Origin: GCA-002708315 sp963676635
Lineage (GTDB): Bacteria; Bacteroidota; Bacteroidia; Bacteroidales; F082
DNA length: 64,000 nt
NCBI GenBank assembly: GCA_963676635.1
Contig: OY781105.1
Span: 3,782,001-3,846,000, forward strand
Direction of reading: 5' to 3'
In this document: piece after piece, positions 1 to 9,843 of the stretch
How the letters are laid out: every line of letters begins with the position of its first letter
Numbering within the stretch: the first letter of the stretch is position 1
The notes under the pieces: generated by a model
The model's input: only the letters and a program-made list of their open reading frames with translations
Database searches by the model: none
Told to the model about the DNA's origin: nothing
Program-made: the position numbers and the translations under genes

Positions 1-3000
1 AAGGTCGAAAGTTACTCTTGTTCCTTTTACCTTTTTATTTTTATCCTTTAATTCTTCTATTCTGAAATCGGCATAGAAGCCATACTTGCTGCCCAGTATT
101 TTAATTCTTTTTCTGGTGGTTTGCAAGGCAGTCGACTTATGTTCCTTGTTTTTATGGGCTTTCTTTCTGGCCTGTGTAAACCCTATGCCGTTATCTCTTA
201 CTTCAAACCCCAGCTTTGTTCCTTTATACAAAAACCTTATCTCAATATTACCCTTTCCTTCTTTGTAAAATAACCCGTGCTCAAGGGCATTTTCAATCAT
301 GGGCTGCGCCAGCATAGGCGGTATCATCATAACATCGGGCTCTATCTCATCATCTATATATATATTATAGGTGAATTTATTGGGATAGCGCAACGACTGT
401 AGCTTAAGGTATAAATTCAGGGTCTCTATTTCTTTATCTATGGTGATGAATTCGTTTTTACTGTTGTTGAGTATAAGACGAAACAAACTGGCGAAATCAC
501 TCAGATAATCACCGGCCTTTTTAGGGTCTTTCAGAAATATGTAGTTCTGTATGGCCAGGAGTGAGTTAAAGATAAAGTGAGGGTTCATCTGTAGTCTGAA
601 TAACTTCTGCTGCAGCTCTGTATTCCTTTGCTTACGTTTTATAACCGACACCCGTTCTCTGATTATCAGATACAGTATGGTCATTAACACTAAGCCCGTT
701 AGTCCGATAAACCACCATGTGAGATAAACCGGTTTCCTGATGGTAAATGAAACATTATTGTTGGTATTTTCTTTCCAGAATCCGTTTCTGTCGCCAATAC
801 GGTATCTGAAAGTATACTCGCCTGCTGGTACCGAAGAGTAGCGTGCTATCCGTTGTTTATTATCTATCTCAACCCAGTTGTCGTCATAGCCTTCCAGCAT
901 ACACTGGTACGAATATCTTTCCGGATTAGCAATGTCTGTGCTTTGAAGCTCAATGGAAAATACTTTTTCCTCTGGCTTAAGAGTGATATTTTTATCAAGA
1001 TTAAGGTCGTAGCTGTATATATGGTCGTACAAAAACAGCCGGCCGTAATATGGTTCGGGTACTTCTTTAACGGGAATGATATCTTCAGGATTAAATAGAT
1101 TGAATCCTTTTTTGTTGCCAAAGAACAGCTCGCCGGTCGACAGCCTTTTTCTGGCTTGCGTAAAGCTGTTACACTGCAACCCGTCTTCGTTTACATAGTT
1201 TGTAAATATCTGCTGGTCCGGATTAAATTTAAACAGCCCTTTGGTATTGCTGCCTATCCATATATTCCCTTCCTCATCATCGATAACTGATGTAAGCTCA
1301 TTGGTTGTTAGTCCGTTGGAGTACCCATAGCTCAAAAAGCTGTCCTTTTCAGGGATATACTTCTGCAACTTCTGGTTAATAATCCAGATATCGCCGTTTT
1401 TATCACAACACAGGTCTGTTACTTCGTTGGAAAACAGTCCTTTGTTTATACTGTCGTCGGAGAAATAGCTGACAGATGAATCATTACCGGGGTAGTATTT
1501 ATGTAAACCGCAATCTGTTGTGCCATACCAGATTGTGCCATTATGATCTTTAGCAAACCTGGTGATAAGCCGCGAACAATATTCTCTGTCGAATTTCTTT
1601 TTTAAGCTATTGAGAAACCTGCCGTTTTCCTTATCAAACAGCATTAGCCCGTAAGCACCCCAGAAACCCAGGTAGAGGTTTCCATTATCGTCCATAATAA
1701 AGTCGTTGTACCAGTCTTTACCCAGCGATGTTTTATCAAGTGTGAACAGTGTAAATTTATTTGTTTTGATGTTCATCAGGTTAAACCCGATGCCCTGCCA
1801 TAAGCCTATCCACAACGAATCCGGACTAGTAAAGTACAGTGCCGAAACCTTATTGCTGGCTATTTTGTTATTTTTTAAACTGCCGGTATTATAATGCCTG
1901 AAATAGCTGCTTTCTCTGTTAAAACAGTCCATACCATCATCTTCATAGCCTATCCATAGGTTGCGATTCTTATCTTCTTCAACGGCAGTAACGGTGTAGC
2001 CTTCCGGACTATTTTCTGTTCCGGGGATATGTGTATAATGTTTGAAGGGGTAGGCAGGCGGACTGTATATGTTTATGCCGTTGGCAGTGCCAAACCACAG
2101 GTTACCAGCCTTGTCTTCAATTATTTTATAGATATTATTATCACTGATGGATAAGGGGTTATCTTTTTCGTATATCATGCTTCTCAATAGCGAGTCTTCC
2201 GGATGATACCTCAATATGCCGTTTCCTGTGGCAAACCATATATCACCTTTGCTATCCTCCAGCACATCCCATGTTGAAGTTCCCAGAAATTTTGTGTAAA
2301 CCTCTGTTTCTTTGTTAAAAAGATAGATGCCATCCAGGGCTGTAATCCAGAAATTGCCATAGCTGTCTTCATAAAAACAGGCAGCATCATACTCTCTCTT
2401 TTTGCTGTAGTCGGTTCTTGAAGGATGAATCTCTCTTATTTTATTGGTTTTGGTGTTGAGATAAAAAGGTGCTCTGTTGCGCGTGCCGGCCCATATTGTG
2501 CCATCATGATCTTCATATATATCATGGTATAAATAGTAGGGCTGGTACGTAAAGGCATGCTTATAGGCTGCAGTTACCGAATCAGATTTATAGTTGTAAT
2601 TAACAAGCCACCCATGGAGTGTTTCCAGCCACATAACCGAGTCGTTGGTGATAAGTATCTGGCGTATATGCTGATTTGCTGTATCGATATCAGGATGGCG
2701 CAGGGTTATATTTACAAAACTGTTGTTTTGCCTGTCGTACTTGTTAAGGCCTTTGTCGGTACCCGCAAACAGCTGCCCTTCCGGCGATTCTTCCAAACAT
2801 AATACATATGAGGAGTTTATACTCATAAAGTTATCCTCATTGTAACGGAAAACCTCAAAATCCTTACCGTTATACTTGTTAAGGCCGTCTATTGTGGATA
2901 TCCATATAAACCCATGAATATCCTGAAGTATATCTGTAATACGATTATGACTTAATCCGTCGGATGTTTCCAGTCGTTTAAAGCGTATCTGAGGATCGTT

Positions 3001-3087
3001 AACAGGCTTATCGTTGTATAATACAGGACGTTGTGCCGACAGAATCACCGGTAGCATAACTAACAATATGATCAGATATCGTTTCAA
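1..3087 (-). CDS. Two-component sensor histidine kinase with Reg_prop propeller and Y_Y_Y domain (C-terminus cut by window edge)
   Basis: Membrane sensor kinase with a large periplasmic ligand-sensing part. Read on the minus strand it shows a signal peptide (residues 1-20, ending LSAQ), a long series of Reg_prop propeller blades (about 30-690, repeated D-x-x-G-x-I/L-W-x-G), a Y_Y_Y domain (about 705-770), one membrane helix (about 785-807), a LytS-type kinase domain with QMNPHFIFNSLL (His near residue 837) and an ATPase domain with PPMLAQPMIENALEHG and DNGIGF. The frame is still open at base 1, so the end is missing. I chose TTG at 3087-3085, directly after the miaA stop, because it gives an intact signal peptide; ATG at 3057 would cut it short. 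In this family such sensors often respond to glycans or nutrients, but the ligand is unknown here. Confidence 0.85.
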   Translation of the reverse strand, partial: MKRYLIILLVMLPVILSAQRPVLYNDKPVNDPQIRFKRLETSDGLSHNRITDILQDIHGFIWISTIDGLNKYNGKDFEVFRYNEDNFMSINSSYVLCLEESPEGQLFAGTDKGLNKYDRQNNSFVNITLRHPDIDTANQHIRQILITNDSVMWLETLHGWLVNYNYKSDSVTAAYKHAFTYQPYYLYHDIYEDHDGTIWAGTRNRAPFYLNTKTNKIREIHPSRTDYSKKREYDAACFYEDSYGNFWITALDGIYLFNKETEVYTKFLGTSTWDVLEDSKGDIWFATGNGILRYHPEDSLLRSMIYEKDNPLSISDNNIYKIIEDKAGNLWFGTANGINIYSPPAYPFKHYTHIPGTENSPEGYTVTAVEEDKNRNLWIGYEDDGMDCFNRESSYFRHYNTGSLKNNKIASNKVSALYFTSPDSLWIGLWQGIGFNLMNIKTNKFTLFTLDKTSLGKDWYNDFIMDDNGNLYLGFWGAYGLMLFDKENGRFLNSLKKKFDREYCSRLITRFAKDHNGTIWYGTTDCGLHKYYPGNDSSVSYFSDDSINKGLFSNEVTDLCCDKNGDIWIINQKLQKYIPEKDSFLSYGYSNGLTTNELTSVIDDEEGNIWIGSNTKGLFKFNPDQQIFTNYVNEDGLQCNSFTQARKRLSTGELFFGNKKGFNLFNPEDIIPVKEVPEPYYGRLFLYDHIYSYDLNLDKNITLKPEEKVFSIELQSTDIANPERYSYQCMLEGYDDNWVEIDNKQRIARYSSVPAGEYTFRYRIGDRNGFWKENTNNNVSFTIRKPVYLTWWFIGLTGLVLMTILYLIIRERVSVIKRKQRNTELQQKLFRLQMNPHFIFNSLLAIQNYIFLKDPKKAGDYLSDFASLFRLILNNSKNEFITIDKEIETLNLYLKLQSLRYPNKFTYNIYIDDEIEPDVMMIPPMLAQPMIENALEHGLFYKEGKGNIEIRFLYKGTKLGFEVRDNGIGFTQARKKAHKNKEHKSTALQTTRKRIKILGSKYGFYADFRIEELKDKNKKVKGTRVTFDL

Positions 3088-3996
3088 TCAGCCTCTCATT
3101 AGTTTAAGAATAAGTGCTAATTTATCATTTAATTCCAAATTACCGTCAATCCAGTTAATCTTTATTCCTTTTTTTTCCATTCTTCTAAACCATGTCATCT
3201 GTCGTTTGGCAAACTGATGTATGGCTGTCTCTAACTTTGTGAACATCTCATTATAGCTTATCTCACCTGTTAAATACAGTGTTAAGAATTTGTATTCCAG
3301 ACCATAATACATTAGTTCTTCTTCACTTACATTGTTTTTAAGAAGAGCTTCAGCTTCCTCAATCATACCTTCTTTTAAACGTTGAACCAGTCGTTGTGAA
3401 ATTCTGTTCCGTATTTCATTCCTGTCAAAGTGAATACCGAAATTTACCGATTTAAAATCCGGTAATTTAATCTTATTATGTTCTTTGCTCTGGAATTCAG
3501 CTATCTCAATGGCTCTTATGGTCCGTTCTCTGTCGGTAATATCCGACACGTTGTGAAGTGGGCCATACGACAATAGTCTGATTTTAAGCTTATCATTGCT
3601 AAAATCTTCAAGATCCTTTCTCAGCTCACTGTTAACAGGCACATCGGCCATGCTGTAGCTTCTTAAAATAGCATCGAGGTACATGCCTGTACCACCGCAC
3701 ATAACCGGAATTTTACCCTTACGGGTGATAGTGTTAAACGCCTGCGTAAAATCCTGCATAAACTCAAACACATTATACTTATCACCCGCCCGTGCAATAT
3801 CGATTAGATGGTACGGAATGGTGGTGTCGCTCAGGGTATATTCCGACAAATCTTTACCAGTGCCAATATCCATACCTTTATAAACCTGACGGGAGTCGGC
3901 ACTAATAATTTCGCCATTTATTAATGCCGCCAGATTTACAGCCAGTGTTGTTTTGCCTGTAGCCGTAGCTCCTAATATGGTTACAATATGATCCAT
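3088..3996 (-). CDS. miaA: tRNA dimethylallyltransferase
   Basis: Adds a dimethylallyl group to N6 of A37 in tRNAs that read codons starting with U, using dimethylallyl diphosphate. The 302 residues match the usual MiaA length. A P-loop GATATGKT lies at residues 9-16. DSRQVYKGMDIGTGK, GGTGMYLDA near residue 100 and the late QFAKRQMTWFRR motif are all family hallmarks. The ATG lies 4 bases downstream of the preceding glycosyltransferase stop, and the sensor kinase follows with no gap, so the three genes may be co-transcribed. No anomaly is seen. Confidence 0.97.
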   Translation of the reverse strand: MDHIVTILGATATGKTTLAVNLAALINGEIISADSRQVYKGMDIGTGKDLSEYTLSDTTIPYHLIDIARAGDKYNVFEFMQDFTQAFNTITRKGKIPVMCGGTGMYLDAILRSYSMADVPVNSELRKDLEDFSNDKLKIRLLSYGPLHNVSDITDRERTIRAIEIAEFQSKEHNKIKLPDFKSVNFGIHFDRNEIRNRISQRLVQRLKEGMIEEAEALLKNNVSEEELMYYGLEYKFLTLYLTGEISYNEMFTKLETAIHQFAKRQMTWFRRMEKKGIKINWIDGNLELNDKLALILKLMRG

Positions 3997-4000
3997 ATGC

Positions 4001-5227
4001 TTATTTTTTACTTATTGTTCTTTTTCGTTGTATTGTTTCAATGTCGAAAAGTAAATCGCGAACAGACGAAAGGAAGTGAATGTTCGATGTGCTGAAGTCC
4101 GGATTATCCGGGATAACAAGATTATGTTTTTTGACATCATCACCATGATATTTCTCCAGATACGCCACAAGTATACTCTCATCCGTATCCTCAATTTCAC
4201 TCTGTTTAACTCTCAGGTACTGCAGTATCCTCAGCGCATCAGCTTTATTGTAACAGGCACGTACAAAGTTATTTATATCCTTGTAGTTTCTCCGCAAAGG
4301 CTCCCATAAATTATCATCATTAAACTGCTTACGCAGAAAATCCTCCATGGGCAGCACCGTTTGGTTGTTATCATACAGACCATAAAATTGTGAAAAAGTA
4401 TGCTTTACTTCATCAAAAAACCTGAAATGATATAGTGGGTACGACGACCAATCGCCAGCATTACCTTTAATCAGAGCTGGCCCTGTGCCAAACATTACCC
4501 TATCGGAAAATCTCGAAGAAGGGTAAGCCATGGTATCGCACCAAATGCCCACCACGCCACGTTTTGATAACTTTTGCAGGAAGTAAAAATCCTCACCGGC
4601 AGCAACAGGAGTAAGTCCGCCCGATTTGCGGTAAGCCTCCACAGTACATGCCATTGCCGAGCCCACCGCCGTAAAGGCATAAGGATTTTCTATCCTCAGC
4701 ATATTAATAAGATAATACCTCATATAAATCTCATAACGCAGTATAAGACGGTCGGTAACCTTGTTGGTAAGCCGGTGATAATAAGGAATAGCAAGTCCGG
4801 ATGCCCCCCTGTTTCTGTTAAAGTAATTTACAACCGAAGTGGCATAGCCCTGCGGATACCTGGTGTCGCCATCAATACTGATAATTATATCATTAGGGAG
4901 AGCCACCTGTGAGATAGTATCCATAATAACCTTCCGGGCACGGCCCACACCACCTTTTTTTCGGCTCCAGCCATTTCCTTTGGATGAATTATCCAGAATA
5001 ATCACCTTAATACCCGTGATGTTTTTGAGAATCTCCAACGATTTACTGTTGTCGATGCATATATGTTTGTAATTCTCATCATCCCACCAATGGTTATACT
5101 GATTAACACAAGCCACAAGCACCTTATGGGGATAATCCTGTGTTTCAATATCTTTGATAAGCCCCTGCAGATTTACCGATTCATCCATCAGCGGAAGCGC
5201 AAAGTATGCAATAGAATTATTATTCAT
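4001..5227 (-). CDS. Glycosyltransferase family 2 protein
   Basis: Predicted GT-A fold glycosyltransferase of 408 residues. The N-terminus begins as in family 2 (IAYFALPLMDE). A DGD metal-binding motif occurs in IISIDGDTRYPQGY (about residues 115-128), and an acidic AAGEDFYFLQKL stretch follows near residue 208, where the catalytic base is expected. No membrane helix is obvious, so it is probably cytosolic or peripheral. Its neighbour miaA starts 4 bases after its stop, which suggests an operon without a functional link. Donor and acceptor cannot be told from the sequence. Confidence 0.75.
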   Translation of the reverse strand: MNNNSIAYFALPLMDESVNLQGLIKDIETQDYPHKVLVACVNQYNHWWDDENYKHICIDNSKSLEILKNITGIKVIILDNSSKGNGWSRKKGGVGRARKVIMDTISQVALPNDIIISIDGDTRYPQGYATSVVNYFNRNRGASGLAIPYYHRLTNKVTDRLILRYEIYMRYYLINMLRIENPYAFTAVGSAMACTVEAYRKSGGLTPVAAGEDFYFLQKLSKRGVVGIWCDTMAYPSSRFSDRVMFGTGPALIKGNAGDWSSYPLYHFRFFDEVKHTFSQFYGLYDNNQTVLPMEDFLRKQFNDDNLWEPLRRNYKDINNFVRACYNKADALRILQYLRVKQSEIEDTDESILVAYLEKYHGDDVKKHNLVIPDNPDFSTSNIHFLSSVRDLLFDIETIQRKRTISKK

Positions 5228-5283
5228 CGCAACAAAATTGAAACTTTCATTTTGTTAATTAGGTGTTTGTAAAAAAATATTTC

Positions 5284-5291
5284 TATTTTTG
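5284..5291 (+). promoter_or_regulatory. Bacteroidota -7 element (TAnnTTTG) before the aromatic amino acid hydroxylase
   Basis: TATTTTTG matches the Bacteroidota -7 consensus TAnnTTTG. No TTTG is found at the ideal -33 distance; the nearest is at 5266-5269. Transcription would start near 5297, leaving only a few bases before the ATG at 5305. This favours the in-frame ATG at 5323 as the true start. Confidence 0.4.
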
Positions 5292-5304
5292 AGGGTAATT
5301 TATA

Positions 5305-6936
5305 ATGATTCTAAATAGACTTATGATAAACTCAACCGACTACAAACAGCTACCGAACCATCTCAGGACACTGATAACCGACCAGGATTACAGCCGGTAC
5401 ACCCCCCGAAATCAGGCAGTATGGCGCACAGTAATGAAAAAGAATATGGAATATTTAAGTAAAGTAGCACACCCGGCCTATGTTGAAGGGCTTGTCAAAA
5501 CGGGGATATCACTTGATCACATACCCCGTGTTGAAGAGATGAATGAATGTTTAGGCAAGTTTGGATGGGCTGCTGCTACGGTTGACGGTTTTATACCACC
5601 GGCAGCATTTATGGAGTTTCAGAAGTACAAGGTGCTGGTAATAGCGGCGGATATACGCACTGCCGAGCAGATTGAATATACCCCTGCTCCGGATATTATC
5701 CATGAAGCAGCAGGTCATGCGCCTATTATCGCTGACGAGAGTTATGCTGCATATCTTCAGTATTTTGGTGAGATAGGATCAAGGGCGTTTTCATCGGCGT
5801 CAGACTACAGGATTTATGAGGCCATAAGGCATTTGTCAATATTAAAGGCCGATCCCCGTGTTTCCGGCAAGGAAATAGAGAAGGCAGGGGAGAGGCTGGC
5901 GACTGAGATTGAAAACGCCGGGCAGCCTTCTGAGATGACTCTTATACGTAATCTGCACTGGTGGACAGTGGAATACGGACTTGTGGGCGACATGAGTAAC
6001 CCGCTGCTTTATGGAGCCGGACTGCTATCGTCCATCGGCGAAAGCAAGCATGCTTTAACAAACAAGGTGCGTAAAATACCATATACTATTGATGCGGCGG
6101 GCTTTAGCTTTGATATAACGGCAATGCAGCCCCAGCTGTTTGTTACGCCCGATTTTGATCATCTGAACAAGGTGCTGGATGAGTTTGCCGATACTATGGC
6201 TCTGAGAAAAGGTGGTGTTGAAGGGTTGGATAAGGCTGTTGAATCGGGGGCTGTGGCAACGGTGGTTTATTCATCCGGATTGCAGGTGTCGGGGGTGCTT
6301 AAGAGTAGAATTACCAGAGGAGAGGAGCCTGTATATTTGCAGTTTGAAGGGCCTGTGAATCTTAACACCAACTATAAAGAGATGCCCGGTGAAGGCGTTA
6401 GCGCTCATGCGGAAGGTTTTGGTGCTCCGGTGGGCAAGTTTGCCACTACTGAGATACCTCCGGAGGGGCTCAGTGACGCTGAATTGAAGGGTATGGGTAT
6501 TGAAACAGGTAGGGATACGGACATTGTTTTTCAGTCGGGTGTAACAGTAACAGGCAGATTGCTGGCGATTGTGAGAGACAAGGGCATGGTGGTGCTAATG
6601 AAGTTTAGCAATTGCACGGTGAAATATAAAGGGAAGGTGTTGTTTGATCCATCGTGGGGTGTTTATGATATGGCAGTAGGGGAGGCTATAACATCGGTAT
6701 TTAACGGTCCGGCCAATGCCGATGCATACGGATTAAAGATGGAAGTTCCTGTTGAAAAAACACATCGCATTACTTATGATAACAGGATGAAGAGGCTGTT
6801 TAGCCTATATACACAGGTAGAAGATATCCGCAACGGAAAGCAAAGCCCGGAGGCATTGCCACAAATACGTGAGATAGTAGAGAAGGAGTATCCGGAGGAG
6901 TGGGTGTTGAGGGAGATTTTGGGAAACACCCCCTGA
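5305..6936 (+). CDS. Aromatic amino acid hydroxylase (phenylalanine-4-hydroxylase type) with extra C-terminal domain
   Basis: Pterin-dependent iron hydroxylase that converts an aromatic amino acid, most likely phenylalanine to tyrosine. The iron ligands are visible: His133 and His138 in IIHEAAGHAP and Glu223 in HWWTVEYGL. The catalytic domain covers about residues 30-300, while the protein has 543 residues. The extra part (about 320-543) contains two similar short stretches (SGLQVSGVLKS near 330 and SGVTVTGRLLA near 412), hinting at an internal duplication of a small beta domain of unknown role. The ORF can start at 5305, or at 5323 (residue 7) if the -7 element at 5284 is used. It stands alone, divergent from the miaA group. 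Confidence 0.88.
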   Translation: MILNRLMINSTDYKQLPNHLRTLITDQDYSRYTPRNQAVWRTVMKKNMEYLSKVAHPAYVEGLVKTGISLDHIPRVEEMNECLGKFGWAAATVDGFIPPAAFMEFQKYKVLVIAADIRTAEQIEYTPAPDIIHEAAGHAPIIADESYAAYLQYFGEIGSRAFSSASDYRIYEAIRHLSILKADPRVSGKEIEKAGERLATEIENAGQPSEMTLIRNLHWWTVEYGLVGDMSNPLLYGAGLLSSIGESKHALTNKVRKIPYTIDAAGFSFDITAMQPQLFVTPDFDHLNKVLDEFADTMALRKGGVEGLDKAVESGAVATVVYSSGLQVSGVLKSRITRGEEPVYLQFEGPVNLNTNYKEMPGEGVSAHAEGFGAPVGKFATTEIPPEGLSDAELKGMGIETGRDTDIVFQSGVTVTGRLLAIVRDKGMVVLMKFSNCTVKYKGKVLFDPSWGVYDMAVGEAITSVFNGPANADAYGLKMEVPVEKTHRITYDNRMKRLFSLYTQVEDIRNGKQSPEALPQIREIVEKEYPEEWVLREILGNTP

Positions 6937-8187
6937 CCCTCTAAAGGGGTTGCGATAAATAATGATAAATGACTGGAGGGGCAACGGAGAAGCTCTACCC
7001 TCCCTGGGTGTGTGTCGCCCCATCGCCCCATCGCTGTCTATTGTCTGAATCATGATTTAAGGATTATAGGATGAACATGATTTTTGAGGGAATCGATAAA
7101 AGCGACAAGTCGCTTTTTGCTCAAAGCCGCCTAAAGGATGGTTTTGTGGGTGATGATTTAAAATCTGATAGGTTCCTGAATTCCAAACGACCCACCGTGT
7201 GGTTTAGTCACAAAAAACTAAAAAAATGAATGTCATTCCGAACGACGAAGGAGGAGGGATCTCCCGGGGATTAGGTAGCGATAAATAATGAATAATGAAA
7301 AATGAATAATGAAAAATCAATCTCTCTTTTTAGTCTGTTTTTATTAATTAGCTGTCATTCCGAAGAAAGCGGAGCGGTGAGGAATCCCCTATATTGAAAA
7401 CGCGATAATGTGAGTTATGATGGCTATATTGGGACAAACCCCAGCATTAAACCTTGCACCTTGAACTTTGAACTTCAGAGCCCCTCCCTGGGTGTGTGTC
7501 GCCTCTACGCCCCATCGCTGTCTATTGTCTGAATCATGATTTAAGGATTATAGGATGAACATGATTTTTGAGGGAATCGATAAAAGCGACAAGTCGCTTT
7601 TTGCACAAAGCCACCTAAAGGATGGTTTTGTGGGTGGTGATTTAAAATCTGATAGGTTCCTGAATTCCAAACGACCCACCGTGTGGTTTAGTCACAAAAA
7701 ACTAAAAAAATGAATGTCATTCCGAACGACGAAGGAGGAGGAATCCCCAATATTGAAAATGCGATAATGTGAGTTATGATGGCTATATTGGGACAAACCC
7801 CAGCATTAAACTTTGAACCTTGAACTTTGAACTTCAGAGCCCCTCCCTGGGTGTGTGTCGCCTCTACGCCCCATCGCTGTCTATTGTCTGAATCATGATT
7901 TAAGGATTATAGGATGAACATGATTTTTGAGGGAATCGATAAAAGCGACAAGTCGCTTTTTGCTCAAAGCCACCTAAAGGATGGTTTTGTGGGTGGTGAT
8001 TTAAAATCTGGTAGGTTCCTGAATTCCAAACGACCCACCGTGTGGTTTGGTCACAAAAAACTAAAAAAATGAATGTCATTCCGAACGACGAAGGAGGAGG
8101 AATCCCCAATATTGAAAATGCGATAATGTGAGTTATGATGGCTACAGTGGGACAAACCCCAGCATTAAACCTTGCACCTTGAACATC
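6937..8187. repeat. Repeat-filled intergenic region with a near-identical 359-bp tandem duplication
   Basis: No gene is supported here. Three copies of one composite repeat start near 6990, 7476 and 7835. The last two are almost identical and 359 bases apart. Each unit holds, in order, CCTCCCTGGGTGTGTGTCGC, a stretch ending in the hairpin AGCGACAAGTCGCT (first at 7101-7114), CTAAAGGATGGTTTTGTGGG, CCCACCGTGTGGTTT and a GTCATTCCGAACGACGAAGG block. The same blocks recur elsewhere in the window in other combinations. Confidence 0.85.
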
Positions 8188-8281
8188 ATAGCCCTGAAAG
8201 GGCGACCCGTAACAGCATAGGGCGGAAGCCCTATGACCATGGCGAAGTATGTATTAAGGCTGTAAGCCTGGCCTTTTTTTG
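8188..8281. repeat. Triple-hairpin dispersed repeat, copy 1
   Basis: Three small stems in a row: AGCCCTGAAAGGGC, CATAGGGCGGAAGCCCTATG and AGGCTGTAAGCCT. Near-copies lie at 13752-13850 and 15768-15860, each beside a RAYT remnant or an IS110 element. The T-run at the end could act as a terminator, but the repetition argues for a mobile REP-like unit. Confidence 0.7.
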
Positions 8282-8327
8282 TGTGATTGCTGATTATTGT
8301 CTGAACAGGATTTTAAGGATTATAAGA

Positions 8328-8573
8328 TTAACAGGATTCTTTGTAGTATAGGTGGTTGATGTTAGAGGTTTGTCGCCTCTTCGCCCCGCCGCCCCGGTTT
8401 GGTAATGATTTTGTATTGGTGTCGGTATTGGTATTGGTTTTCGTATCCATAGAGACGCGATTAATCGCGTCTCTACCCCCCCCCCCGCCATTATCCCCGT
8501 CATTATTATTAAAGATAATAATACAATGCACATGGTTTGGCATTACCACAAATTCGGCCAATCGTACTCTGGA
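8328..8573 (-). pseudogene. RAYT (REP-associated tyrosine transposase, Y1/HUH family) fragment
   Basis: The minus strand encodes RLAEFVVMPNHVHCIII, which carries the HVH metal-binding motif of Y1 transposases of the RAYT group. The frame then runs into glycine and asparagine-threonine repeats (DGDNGGGGG, TNTNTDTNTK) and stops at 8328. The catalytic tyrosine helix and the N-terminus are missing, so this is a remnant. A perfect palindrome at 8451-8474 is translated inside the frame. RAYT proteins mobilise REP hairpins in other bacteria, which makes this a candidate source for some of the window's repeats. A second, shorter remnant lies at 15873-16090. Confidence 0.7.
8451..8474. repeat. Perfect 24-bp palindrome inside the RAYT remnant
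   Basis: The sequence starts AGAGACGCGATT and is its own reverse complement. It recurs in extended form at 16022-16049, and a half-copy sits near 32371. It lies in frame in both RAYT remnants, where it reads RDAINRVS. It is a candidate RAYT substrate. Confidence 0.8.
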
Positions 8574-8592
8574 TTGATGCAGGCTTAAAAAA

Positions 8593-9843
8593 TCAGAATC
8601 GAAATGCGGTTTTCATGATTTCAATCTCCGTGCGTGATATACCAATTTTTTCTGCAAATAACTGCCATTGGCTCACTACCGAAAGTACTTCGTCCATAAT
8701 GGTTTTCATTTGTTTATCATTTAATTGGAAATATTCACCTACACTTATGGCGAGGTCAAAGTCAAGGGCATTGGAAGATGTATCAATATTCAGGGCCAGC
8801 CCTTCTTTATCGATAGATGGGTTTATGTCATAAGCCGGTGATAGGTGCCACCCATCTTCTTTCAGTAAAAAGCCATGGTTTCGCAAATGATCGTCGGTAT
8901 TGGATATAGCAATATTGAAGACAATTCTTCTCCACAACTGGTGAAGGCCATTTTCGCTATCAGCACCTGAATACTGAATAAATTCAGCCAGTTCAAGATA
9001 GGAGGGAGAAATATTTCTCACTGTTTCTTCATTGTTGTTGGTCATGGTCATAGCAGAAGCAAAATGAATCCTTTTATCCACCAAACGATCAAATCTCTTT
9101 GTGAAAAAAGTATTGTAGCGTCCTTTTATCTTTTGTATTTTTGATTCAGACATATCAATTTTACAATTAATAGCTAATTGATACGCCAGGTATTCCCAAC
9201 AAGCTTTGTCGATTGTGTCATTTTTTGAAGGGAATTTTGCTATCCATGGGTGGTTGTCATTATCCAGAATATTTGCTTTTGGTCTTGCTCCTCCTAATGA
9301 AGAACCCGGAGCCATTAATACAGACAGCCATTTCATTATGTCACTGCTTTCTTTATCAGATTCAATAATTTCTGCACCGTGTTGAAGCTTTCTTATATCA
9401 GACCAATGAGGTGTGGGAAAATTATAATTTTGATCCAGAAATGGCCCGTCTACTTTAGTTTTAAAACGTAAGGCCCCCATCCGACTTTCGTCATACACTC
9501 CCAATAAAAAATCAATATCATATAAATTGGCCGCTCTTCTGTTTTCTTGTTTTGCAAGCAGGCTTTCACGTCGCATCATCAAAGTGCGACCCCATGTGTC
9601 TGGCATAGAGTCCATAAAGATGCCAAAGTTCTCTTTGTTTGCCGGGAATTGCTGACCGCTATACCACGCGATATCCGGATCCAGAAGAAATTGCTCTCTG
9701 CTGTTAAGCCAGTCTGTGTCATATTCAAAGCTGAATGACTTACGTCCTTTTCCCTGGTGTGCTGATAGCATTCCAATCAGTTTGGGGTTTTCCATACCTA
9801 GCCAATGTGCAAATACGAATATGTCTTTTTTATGTGTTTTCAT
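8593..9843 (-). CDS. hipA: HipA-family Ser/Thr kinase toxin
   Basis: Toxin of a HipBA pair. In the family, HipA phosphorylates glutamyl-tRNA synthetase or related targets and causes growth arrest; the target here is not known. The 416 residues cover the full kinase: a P-loop like SSLGGARPKA (181-190), WIAKFPSK with the ATP lysine (200-207), TKRFDR near 255, the catalytic NTDDHLRNHGF near 316-326 and SPAYDINPS near 335. The start overlaps the stop of hipB by 4 bases, as is usual for co-translated pairs. All key residues are present, so it looks active. Confidence 0.9.
   Translation of the reverse strand: MKTHKKDIFVFAHWLGMENPKLIGMLSAHQGKGRKSFSFEYDTDWLNSREQFLLDPDIAWYSGQQFPANKENFGIFMDSMPDTWGRTLMMRRESLLAKQENRRAANLYDIDFLLGVYDESRMGALRFKTKVDGPFLDQNYNFPTPHWSDIRKLQHGAEIIESDKESSDIMKWLSVLMAPGSSLGGARPKANILDNDNHPWIAKFPSKNDTIDKACWEYLAYQLAINCKIDMSESKIQKIKGRYNTFFTKRFDRLVDKRIHFASAMTMTNNNEETVRNISPSYLELAEFIQYSGADSENGLHQLWRRIVFNIAISNTDDHLRNHGFLLKEDGWHLSPAYDINPSIDKEGLALNIDTSSNALDFDLAISVGEYFQLNDKQMKTIMDEVLSVVSQWQLFAEKIGISRTEIEIMKTAFRF

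Noticed and set aside
853..1121. Small frames on both strands within the sensor kinase region
   Set aside because: They are shadows of the long minus-strand kinase frame, which runs off the window edge and is easily missed for that reason.
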